NCBI GenBank assembly: GCA_963920525.1
Contig: OY986439.1
Span: 27,910,819 to 27,974,818, forward strand
Source: Dichetophora obliterata
Taxonomy: Eukaryota > Arthropoda > Insecta > Diptera > Sciomyzidae
Length of the DNA: 64,000 nt
Direction of reading: 5' to 3'
Shown here: positions 34,027-43,688 of the stretch, piece by piece
How the letters are laid out: the number at the start of each line of letters is the position of its first letter
How positions within the stretch are numbered: the first letter of the stretch is position 1
Notes under the pieces: generated by a model
What the model was told of the DNA's origin: nothing
The model's database searches: none
Seen by the model: the letters and a program-made list of their open reading frames with translations, nothing else
Made by a program: the position numbers and the translations under genes

Positions 34027-34545
34027 ATTTAAATCAGAGCTGTAAATTTCAAGTATCAGTACAAATACAATTCCAAATACCATGTATTTAAAATACAATA
34101 AATGTATTTCAAAACACGTATTTGTATTTGTACTTAAATTGCTAAAATACAAATACTTCAAATTACCAATTCTTTTATTAAATATTGTAAATACTTTCAA
34201 ATACTGTAAATACTTCAAGTACTGCAAATATTTCCAATTACTACTAATACTTGGAACAAGTGTTTTTAAAGTAGAAAAATTAATAAATAAAACAGAATAG
34301 TTAACTGAAAGAGAACAAAATCTTTATACCTTCCTCTTAAAGAAATTAAAAACCTTTTACAACCCAGACTCTAAAAAATTTAAAAAATTGAAAGTGCTGT
34401 TAAAAAAATGTCAATAGCGCTTTCATCATAAAAAGTTGCGAATTCAAACGTGCTTAACTTAACTGGTCAACACCTCTAGGTGACAGGCTTTGTCGGACAT
34501 TTCTTTCGAAAGTTACTTGTAATGAAGACAAACTCTGCATTTATA

Positions 34546-36152
34546 CAGGGTATTTCAGATCAACGTTTCAATGCAGAGCTGGTTGGTTCAATGCAGAGCT
34601 GAAAAATTGTATGGCAGGGGGTCCATCTCCCACTGTTTTGAACTATAAGCGGAAGTATAGCAAAAAATAGCAATCATAGGTGTAATCAGTTTTAATGTAA
34701 TAACTTAAAAAGTATTATAGATAGGAACCTATTTGAAACGCTTTTTCAAAGCTTTTTAATTAGGTTACCAGTAGACGTTAAAGTTTTTCGTTTTTTTTAA
34801 TCATATAATAGTTTATAGTAACTTCAATATGAAAAATATGTTTTTTGATTTCTTTTTTCACTTTCAGTATGTTTAAAAATAAGAAAAGATTTAATATTAT
34901 TTTTTTTTCTATGCAGTCATTTCATTATATTTCATTATGAGGCTTTACTGTAGATCAACGAATAAGAGCGAATTAGTAATATTAGAATTCGCCAGTGGTC
35001 GAAACTAGGCCTTTTCACTGTGACCTTCGACCTACACTGTGATATGAAATCGCTTTCGTTCTCAGATGAGCGTAGAAAAGGGTTAAAAAACGAATCTATT
35101 TCTATTTTCAGTTTGCCGCTCAGTGCTAACCAATGACTTTTTATACAAAAATACGTTGTACTGAGAAAAGCTAGTTTTCGAGATATCGTCATAATTTTGA
35201 TGTCAAAATAACGGGAATTTTTCAAAATTTACTGTTTGTATGAAATTTCACAATCTCAATTTATTATCGCACATGTTACATAAAAAAATGCTTTTTGTAG
35301 GGTATCCGTAAGAGATAGCGAGTAATTGTACATTTCAGCAATGTCTTAAATTTCCTCTTACACCGTGTTCTTCCATCTCTTATAGCTTATACGCTCAAAT
35401 TTCAGGTCAAAGGTCACAAAAAGTATTCGGTGCACTCCTTCTCTCTACTCTTATTCATTTGAAAGAAAAATTATCCCAATCGGTTAAGAAACACGGGAGA
35501 AAATGGTACCGAACTGTTTTTCCTACGCCTATTTATATATAGATTATGACAACATACACTCAAAAAGCACTTACTATTTACACGTGAATCTAATTTGATT
35601 TTTTCAAAAGTCAAAAATATTAAATATGGGAAAAATAAAGATATTTGCATTTCTTAATTATGGTTTTATGTCTATAAAACTATTTGTGAAGCGAAACTTT
35701 GCGGTTGCCGTGCTAAGTTGTAAGTGCTTTTGGAGAATATGTTTTCATAGGACAATTAACTCGCTCTTATTTCTTGCTCTACGGTAAAGCCTCATATTGA
35801 AATATTGTAGACAAGTGTTTGAAGAATAAGACTGCATCACAAAAAAAAAATAATAAAATCAGAATGTTTTTTTGTAAAACGAGCTTAAAGTAAAAAAAAT
35901 ATCCTATTTTTCATACTAATAACCTTACTAGAAAGCTTTAAAAACTCTTTTCAAATAGGTTCCTATCTAGAATACTTTTTAAGTTATTGCATTAAAACTG
36001 ATTACAGTTATGAATGCCATATTTTGCTTTACTTCCGCTTATAGTTCGAAACAGGGGGAGATGGACCTCGCCCTCACTGCGATACAATTTTTTTCTTGTC
36101 TTGGCCCAAGAAATCAACCAGCGCCGGGTTTACGTTTATCTGAGACACCCTG
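34546..36152. mobile_element. TA-flanked inverted-repeat element (1.6 kb)
   Basis: The ends read CAGGGTATTTCAGATCAACG and CAGGGTGTCTCAGATAAACG with TA outside. The arms stay similar for about 400 bp (for example ACTATAAGCGGAAGTA, AAATAGGTTCCTATCT). A second inverted pair, GAGGCTTTACTGTAGATCAACG at 34935 against 35770-35790, marks another layer. The middle (about 35140-35330) is a copy of the older repeat split by the Tc1 element at 19 kb. No coding. Confidence 0.75.
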
Positions 36153-36158
36153 TATATT

Positions 36159-37428
36159 AATTCGCCTCACGCTCTATAGAAAAAAAAAGTTCGGCACAAA
36201 TGCTAAAAATAATCCTTGGTTTATGTTATGATGATTCCCCAAATATTTAGACTCTAGCGATATCCATCCGTGAGCTGGAATGGTTTGAAATAACCTCTAA
36301 AAATCGATTTTTTTTGTAAAAATATTGTCTGGTGTAATAGCTGTAAGAAATTAACTGTCAGAAATTATAGGCCGGAAAATGCTTTTTCAATCTGTATCAA
36401 AAAATTATAAATGTTTGCCATCAGATTAAAGATAACGCTGTTTCTCATGCATATTTTTGATATTTTTTTATTTCCATACAAAAACTTTCAAAATTTATAT
36501 AATTTTATTTCTTTTATTTTTTTTTAATTTCTAACAATATTTTTTCAGTAGGTTTGTATTTAATAAGTAATATTTTAGTTTTAATATAAATCAATTTAAG
36601 CAACTCAAAACCTTTCCCACGATATCTTGGAAGGGAGGACCGCATTAAAAATAATTAAGTTTTTTAATTTTAGTGAAAATAAATTTTAAAAAATGCAGGA
36701 AAAACCAGGGCTGCGGAGTCGGACCAAAAAATGTCGACTCAAAATATCGAGACTCCGACTCCAAGTCCGACTCAAACCAAATAATTAAAAAAAATTTTAT
36801 TTTAATTTTTAATAACAATTTTGAATAATTTTTAATAACACTGACACGAGTAATGTTTTCCGTCGGGTGTAATTGTAAAATGGTCAAAAACTGCTTACTT
36901 TATCGACATTTTTTTTTCCATTTTCTTAACCGTTAATACAATGTTTAAATTCCGGTTTCAAGCTATCACTGACATGATTTCAGTCATGATAGCTTTAGTG
37001 TTTAATTTTTAATGCGCAGTCGATATTTTCACACGGTGAACCAAATTAAAAAATTACTGCTTTATACTGTTTTAAACCAAATTTACAAAATTATGCGAAA
37101 TATTATTTATTTTTCATGATTGTTTTGCCGGAGTCGGAGTCGATGCATTTTTCCCGAATCCGACTCCTTTGCACAAGAATTCCTACAGACTCCGACTCCG
37201 CAGCACTGCGAAAAACAGCATTATCCTTAATCCGAATGCAAAAATTTGAATTTTTTGATGCATATTGGAAGAGCTTTTTCCGGGCTGTAATTTCTGACAG
37301 TTTATTTTTTACAACTATCATACAAAAAAACTGAATTTTAAAGTCGAAATATTTGGGGAATCATCATACATAAACCAAGGATTATCTTGAGCAACTGTGC
37401 CGAACCACTTTTTTTCGTGAGGCGCCTT
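36159..37428. mobile_element. inverted-repeat element with CGCCTCACG ends
   Basis: CGCCTCACG, AGTTCGGCACA, AATCCTTGGTTTATGT and ATGATGATTCCCCAAATATTT occur in this order from 36163 and, in reverse complement, from about 37425 inward. The arms are about 100 bp. The exact borders are blurred because the 34546-36152 element abuts or interrupts its left end. A hAT miniature sits inside. Confidence 0.65.
36706..37208. mobile_element. hAT-type miniature with GGAGTCGGA-repeat arms (503 bp)
   Basis: GGAAAAAC before and CGAAAAAC after (36698-36705, 37209-37216) form an 8-bp duplication with one mismatch. The termini are CAGGGCTGCGGAGTCGG and CAGTGCTGCGGAGTCGG. Inside, GACTCCGACTC words repeat in both arms. 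Non-coding. The start CAG..GCTG resembles the neighbouring elements at 32563 and 34035. Confidence 0.88.
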
Positions 37429-37942
37429 ACTGTATATAAATGTAATGTAATATACATATCTTTAATTTCACATATTATATGCACTAATCCTCTTTACATA
37501 GTTGCTTCTAACTCTTTTTTATGAATAGTGCAAAAAGCTTACTGTTTCATTTCCTTGTACTTTGTAATAAACATCAGAAAATATAACATTTTTCAGCTGT
37601 AACTGTTTTTGATTTAACTCATGTTTTGGTAAAAACTCTTATGAAATTATTTAAAGTATTTACAGTATTTTAAGTATTTACAGAATTGGAAAGTATTTAT
37701 AGTATTTGAAAGTAATTACAATATTTGAAGTATTTACAGAATTTGAAAGTGTTTAAAAGTATTTACAGTATTTGAGAAAAGAATTGGTAATTGAAAGTAT
37801 TTGTATTTGAGCAATTTAAGTACATTTTTTTTAAATAACTTGTATTTGTAATTCACAGGTATTTATATATTGAAAATACTTAATACTTTACAGCTTTGAT
37901 TTAAATAAATCAATATGAGTTTTAAAAAGACTGTCACTTTTA

Positions 37943-38212
37943 CAGCCCTACTTTGGCAAATTAACAATTGTTATTCAGTATTTTTAATATTTTTATGTGT
38001 TTGTTGCAATTTTTTAATTTAAAAACAAAATTTGAAGCTCAAAAATAATAAATTTTGATAGAAATTGTCACCTGCTTTTCAGCTAGTGACAATTTCATTA
38101 AAAAATTTTATTTTTTGAGCTTAATTTTTTTTTTAAATCAAAAAATTACAAAAAACACATGGAAATATTAAAAATACTGGGTAACAATAGTTATTTTGCC
38201 AGAATAAGGCTG
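37943..38212. mobile_element. TTA-flanked miniature element (270 bp)
   Basis: CAGCCCTACTTTGGCAAA at the left and, reverse-complemented, CAGCCTTATTCTGGCAAAA at the right, with TTA on both sides (37940-37942, 38213-38215). It shares TAAAAATACTGGGTAACAAT with the copy at 16189-16326. A self-complementary AATTTTTGATAGAAATTGTCACC region lies in the middle. Confidence 0.75.
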
Positions 38213-38249
38213 TTAAAATAGTCAAGAAATATGATAAATAAACCAATTT

Positions 38250-38480
38250 TAAATTATTTGAAATACTTTTTTACTAGTTTACTTTAAACTACTTTTAAAG
38301 TAGTTGAAAACAAAGTACTTTAAAATAAGTTGAAAACACATGCACATTACGACAATCGACTTACTCCAATGACTCCCCATGCTAATGACGTCAGTTAATG
38401 ACAAGAGAAAAAGTAAGAATTTCAACTAGTTGTACTTGAAAAAAGTAGTTTTAAACTACTTTTAAATTAGTTTATTTTCT
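38250..38480. repeat. palindromic TAAACTACTTTTAAAGTAG repeats
   Basis: Several copies of ACTTTAAACTACTTTTAAAGTAGTT in both orientations at 38275-38310 and 38430-38470. It is probably another fold-back miniature, but borders and target duplication could not be fixed. Confidence 0.5.
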
Positions 38481-39035
38481 TGCAGGGTATGGCATTTTAG
38501 TGAACATACCTGTCTTTGTTCGTATATGACATATGTGGGTATTTGTATATAGCACGTATAGACTCCAAAACCGCTGAACCGATCTTTATGAATGATCTAT
38601 TTGCAGGGAAACTAAAACATCGAGTGTTCCTTCGGAAGTTGGTGTCGACAATATAAGAGGCGTGGCACCTCCCATGCAACCCAAATTTGCGATATCGAGT
38701 AACTTTGGAGTTATAGGTCGCACGTCCTCGGAATTCAGTATTCAACCTCAATTTACGCATTCTGTGAAACTGACATTTTATGGTCATTGGACAAGGGGAC
38801 GTGGCATCAACGAGCCGGATTTTAGCAAGTTCTAAATAGAACTCCATATAAAACGATACGGAATGAAAATTCCCACCTTGTTTCTATTGCTTTTTTTGCT
38901 AGTGTACTGGCGCAATTGTGACTTTTTTAAATACGCTCTGAGATATTTAATTTCTTGGTCAGCTTTCTATCAAGCATGAGCCCAAGGTACTTCGCATTAA
39001 ATTTAGTCATTAAAGTTCAGAAAAAAATCGTGTAT
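38481..39035. other. dispersed-repeat-like spacer downstream of the domesticated gene
   Basis: 38500-38850 has a minus-strand open frame without domain features. Its text (CCGCTGAACCGATCTTTATGAA and GGCGTGGCACCTCCCATG, for example) is of the kind found in non-coding dispersed insect repeats. 38960-39035 would be the 3' untranslated region of the gene ending at 39036. No obvious polyadenylation hexamer. Confidence 0.4.
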
Positions 39036-41312
39036 TTAGGTAATAAATGGGTTTAGCAAATTTGCATTCAGTACTTTTTTACCTCCATTTAGTTTTTCTG
39101 GAATACTTTTCAGTGTTTTACTGAGGTCATCAATTTTGGCAATAAAGCTTTTCTCTTTTAGCATATTTCGTAAATTTTTCAATTCTGGGGTATTTTGTGA
39201 ATACTGATCATTTCGCCGTGGCACAGAATTATCAATATCGCAGCTTTTTTGCTTTCTCTTTTTGCTAAAATTTCGCTTAGTTCGCCGTGGCACAGAATAA
39301 TCAATATCTAAGAGTTCCAAATTGCTCTCTGATAACGCTGGTGAGCTGATATCACTTGCACATGCAGACAAATCGAACTCTGGTGTATTTGGTGTTTCGC
39401 AGTCGCTTATGCTGGGCAAACGCGAACCTAATGTAGACGTTGGTGAGTGTAACTCGCTGTTGAAATTATTTTCCTGCAGCGGATTACACGCCACTGTTAC
39501 ACTTTCAAACGTTAAAGCTTCTTCTTTGTCTTCTTCATCTACTTCAGAGCCTAAGTTATTAGATTTTAAAAGGAATGGATTTTTTTCAAGATCTGTTACA
39601 GTTTCATCTAGATCGCTGTCGTTATCGCTGTCAAGCCAGTTTAAATGGTTTGTGCCAGCACTTAAAGCTTGAAATGCTGGCAACAGCGATGGATTCGTTT
39701 TCAGGTGTGTTTCAATTTCCTCACTGGTAATTTTACGGAATCCAACTGCAGGTATTTGTCGTCCGACGGCAGCAATGCGTTCTATAGCAGCAGTTATTAA
39801 GTTTTGATCGAAAGGTTTCTCAACAATCTGGAGAAGAAAAATGTTTACACAGATCTATTGCACACAAATTGAATAAAATATATTACATACTTTCTTCCAC
39901 ATTGTTTCCCAACCAGAATTCCAGCATTCAGCTGTAATCTCCTCTATCGAATGTTGTATCATTTTAAACGAGTCCACCATCGCAAAATGTTCCCATAAAT
40001 CGTTGAAACTTCGACCGTAATCCACCATAGAGTTGGCCATCATGGCCGAGAGCAGACGGCTTAGATAGTTGCAAGCGAAAGTGGGCATCACCGTCATGCT
40101 TAACGGCTGCAACAAACTGGCGGTTTTGTCTGGAAAGTATAGAAACTTTACCAAGTCGTCTTCGGCGGAAACTGGCAAATCGCTCTGACCATCTAATAAT
40201 GCAGGATCTATAAGCAACAAAGCTTTGGCTGGCAAATCTTTGACTTGCAGGAAATCACGTACTTCCGGTATAAAGCAGGTTTGCAGCCAATCAAAGAAGT
40301 AATCCGACCGAATGCGATCTTTTTTAGCATATGGTATAGTTTTACCTATATATAACGAAAGCAACGAATCATCTTGCATTTGAGGCGAATATGTGTGATG
40401 CAAATACATTGGTTTGACTAAAAAGTCACCACTGGCGTTGCCACAAAAGAGCAGACTAAGTCGATCCTGACCTTTTTCATAGCGATCGGTTTTATACAGT
40501 TTAGTACACTTCGGCATTAGTTTCCAGTTGAGAAACATTTCGGCTGCATTGAAGACCTGTTGCGGCAAGTAGTTGCCTTCAGTGATTAACTTATGAAAGT
40601 CAGATATAAATTCTCTTGCCATTCGTTTGCTCTTAAGAGTCGGTTGGATGTCGCGTAATGTATTGGCAGTGGTTCCTTTAGTGGCGGTGACATCGTTTGT
40701 TTTCACAGCAAGCACACTTTGTTTATTTTGCTTTGTTTTAATACCATTGCCGATATTAGCTGCTCCAATCGGGCTCTTCGTCAGAGTGGCTGGTTTTAAA
40801 TTCGTGTTATTCGCAGGATTATTTATGGGCTCCAAAGTCGCAAAGTCTAAATGTTCTCGCCAAGGCATGTAGCGTTTACAGAATTGTTGAAACCATTTTT
40901 CATCAGCATCAAAACTACAGTGTATCGCCTTGTCCCCATCGAGAACTCTACCCATTTTAAGGAGCTGCTGCTCGGTTTCAGTTTCCAATAGTTGCGTATG
41001 GATCGTGCATGCCAATTGGCATATTTCGTCAGTTTTCATGATCCTTCCAACGTTTTGTTGTTTCTCGACCTCTGAAAAAACTTCTTGTTCCATGCGATGC
41101 AGTATCTGACCATGCAGTGTAGTCTGTAATGGCTGCTCAGAGCAATTCAGCAGCAAGACTCCTTTAGCAGTGGGTTGTTGGAGCGTAACGGCGATAGCTT
41201 GTTTTTCCGTTGTATTCAGCCACTCCGAGACGCTAAACTTTTCCTGCTGTGTTAGTAGCTTGTTTTTCTTTATTTGTATTTCTGGCGGATTTATTGGACG
41301 TTTACGCGACAT
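39036..41312 (-). CDS. domesticated pogo/CENP-B-like (Tigger-type) protein, 737 aa, two exons
   Basis: Exon 1 is 41312-39891 (474 codons), exon 2 is 39827-39036, and the 63-bp intron has GTATGT and TTCTTCTCCAG borders. Residues 72-150 resemble the CENP-B/Tc5 DNA-binding domain (FDADEKWFQQFCKRY). Residues 225-475 follow the DDE_1 fold: QVFNAAEMFLNW where transposases have NxDE, GNASGDFLVKPM, LLLIDPALL (D369) and SLLQPLSMTV where LQPMD is usual. A257 and S405 thus replace two catalytic aspartates. The C-terminus is acidic (DSDNDSDLDE), then basic (RRTKRNFSKKRKQK), a likely nuclear signal. No inverted repeats flank it. It is likely a nuclear DNA-binding protein; the target is unknown. The start is the first ATG after an upstream GC-richer region. 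Confidence 0.88.
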
Positions 41313-41578
41313 TTTGCTGGTGGTAAATTAATTAAAATTTTGTTTATAATTTTTAACTCGTTTTCCAGAATTTGCACAAAACTTGAAAAGCAACTCGACT
41401 CGCTTCGATTGTTACTCGTTACTTTACAGTGACACTTACAGCAGCTGTTTCAGGGCTGCAGTAAAAAAATTTCAGATGGATTTATTTCCTTGTGTAAGGA
41501 AATAGTAACATAGAGCTCTATTATGTAGTTTGTTAACAAGGGTATTCAATTCTTATGTCAAGTCCTTCTTAAATGCTT
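41313..41578. other. upstream region of the domesticated gene
   Basis: It should contain the promoter and 5' leader of the minus-strand gene. The segment 41395-41460 is less AT-rich than the surroundings. I see no certain TATA box or initiator. A CAGGGCTGCAGT word at 41451 looks like a hAT end but has no partner. Confidence 0.35.
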
Positions 41579-42007
41579 AAAGGCTGGATTACCCAAGCGT
41601 AAGGTAACGTAGCGCGACGTTACCAATTGTCAAGTTAAATCTGTTTAATGATAAATGTGTACAAGTGGTTACCGAAATCGTAACGTGGCGTGAAGCAGCG
41701 TAGAAGTCTGTAGAAAATAGATTTATACGCAACGTTACGATTTTTGACAGTTCGACAGCTGTGTTACAAGCGAAAAAATTTGTTCAACTTCACATTATTG
41801 TAAATTTTAATACTGTATAAGAAAGAATGCAATCTTTTATTGACGAGGAGAAGTAAATAAGCCTACTAGAATAAAATGAGTGCCCTGCACTACGCCGTCT
41901 GCACTACGTTGGATTGCGATTTCGGTAATCGCTTATCCTCGAGGCAACGTCACATTACGCTACATCCCGCTGCGCCACCTCACGTTACGCTTGGTTAATC
42001 AAGCCTT
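41579..42007. mobile_element. inverted-repeat miniature with GTAACG-rich arms (about 430 bp)
   Basis: AAGGCTGGATTACCCAAGCG at the left pairs with reverse-complemented AAGGCTTGATTAACCAAGCG at the right. The inner arms repeat GTAACGT and GCGNNGCG words, making the ends much richer in GC than the middle. It lies 270 bp upstream of the domesticated gene start. The target duplication is unclear. Confidence 0.65.
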
Positions 42008-42552
42008 CAGAATGTTATGTCAAAACAAAGGTGACAAACCTGCACTGCCAGCACAGCTGGACAGCTCCAATAATTTCACATGCAAAATGAAAAACAATTT
42101 TGTTTTCACTAAATTAAATTCATGTGTTATTAAATCCTGTTGTTATGTTAAACATCGTAAGTGCTGATCTACACAAGCTTCACCCAAACGACTCAACTTG
42201 ACGTCTACAGAAGGGATAAGGAATTGGGAACGGCGTTGTTATATTGACGTTAAATACGTCATTTTGACGTATTTTAAGGCTCAAATGATGACTGACGTAC
42301 TGACCCCTTGTATTAAATAGTTTTAAAGGTAGAATGTGAACTTGTCTTTAAAATCGAATTCAGAGATCATAGAATGAGCTTCGCGATCTAAAAATAACTT
42401 CACTGCTTTAATGTCATATGAGAAATGGTCGATGAGAAATAAATTCGTGCGATCTCAAAATAGGAGTTTATTCAAAACGAGTGTCAAATCACTTAAGACT
42501 AAAACAGTGGGTTAGTCACATCTTAATCACCCAAGACTACTGAAGATGGAAG
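42008..42552. other. unassigned spacer
   Basis: It contains clustered GACGT words (TTGACGTTAAATACGTCATTTTGACGTA, about 42243-42270) but no gene or clear repeat border. Confidence 0.35.
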
Positions 42553-43470
42553 CAGGCCTGTAGCCAGGGGGCTAATGCCCTCTACTACATCCGTTTCCCC
42601 CATGGCGAAATCAGACAATGAAAAACTTTTAATATATATTTAATATGCATTTTGTTGATATATTTGTTTATTACTTTTGAATTAGTTTAGTTAAAAATTA
42701 CAAAAAATATACACATTCACCTTATTCATGACTTGAATATGTATGTGAAATTTCTTTAACAAAACATTTCAGACAAATTGTTACAATGTTTCAAATTTCT
42801 ACTGGGTAGCCAACATTTGCTATAAAAAAATAGAATTTGAATTTTAATAATTTTTTAACCCGCATCAATAGGAATTTTCTAAAAATGAAAAACACGTTCT
42901 GCACCAAAAAGAATGTTTAATTCATAGAAATGTTTAAATTTTTAAATTGTTTATGCATGTTGAATGTTAATTAATTTAAAAAAAAAAAAATCAAATCTTA
43001 ATTCTAGCAAAAATTTAAAAACTCAAAACATTTAAATCAAAACATGCATGTTTGTTCTTAATATATAAATTTGATGAAAAAATTAGCATAAATTTGATGC
43101 AAACGACGGATGCGGGTTAATTCAATTTTTTTATTCGTTTAACTTAAAAAATGTCTTATGCATATGTTTGCTCATTTCGCTACTCTTTCTTATATATTTA
43201 GCCACTTTAAATAAGTAAATCTTGTATTTTTACCTTAATTTTATTACAAAGTCCGGAATTAATTTTTACATTATTTTTTATGTATTAATATCATGTATAA
43301 AAAGATCTACATATCCATGTTTATATTATAAAATTAACAGTTTTTTTAATAAATATGTATAATATTCATTTCACACGTTAAAAATAGTTTTTTTATTAAA
43401 ATGAAAAAACAAAAAATTTCCCCAAAGATTCATGCCTGCCCCTCTGTCTTCTTGGTCTGGCTACAGGCTT
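42553..43470. mobile_element. hAT-like element candidate with GCCTGTAGCCAG ends
   Basis: CAGGCCTGTAGCCAGGGGG at the left and, reverse-complemented, CAAGCCTGTAGCCAGACC at the right (ending at about 43470). The interior is AT-rich and non-coding. No convincing 8-bp duplication is seen, so the class is tentative. Confidence 0.5.
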
Positions 43471-43688
43471 GGGCCGTATTCAGCAAAGTCAACTGTTGGT
43501 GACTGGATGTAATGTTAAAATTCGCTGAAACACTGAAAAAATGCTGCAAATTTGAGTGAAAAACCTTTACAATTAAATTTTTACATACTTAAATAATTAT
43601 AACAATTAAATTAAATAATTGCCAACTTTTTTAAGGTATCTTTACAATAACAGTTGACAACAGTTAACTTTTCTGAATCCAGCTAATT
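43471..43688. mobile_element. miniature inverted-repeat element (about 215 bp)
   Basis: GTATTCAGCAAAGTCAACTG at the left is matched in reverse complement by CAGTTAACTTTTCTGAATCC at about 43660-43680. It directly abuts the hAT-like candidate to the left. Non-coding; target site unclear. Confidence 0.5.

Larger units (their letters stand above)
34035..37898. mobile_element. hAT-type element with AAATAC-repeat arms, host to nested insertions
   Basis: ATTTAAAT flanks both ends perfectly (34027-34034 and 37899-37906). The termini are CAGAGCTGTAAATTTC and CAAAGCTGTAAAGTATT. The arms (34035-34290 and about 37620-37898) consist of TACAAATACTTCAAAT-like words and pair with each other. The original element was roughly 0.6-0.8 kb; the rest is later insertions at 34546-36152 and 36159-37428. 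No transposase. Confidence 0.85.

Noticed and set aside
34021..34300. Open frames on both strands near 34.1 kb
   Set aside because: They lie in the AAATAC-repeat arm of a hAT-type element and translate to low-complexity Y/K/F strings.
38497..38847. 116-codon minus-strand open frame as a gene
   Set aside because: The underlying DNA has the look of a dispersed non-coding repeat, and the translation shows no domain or compositional sign of a protein.
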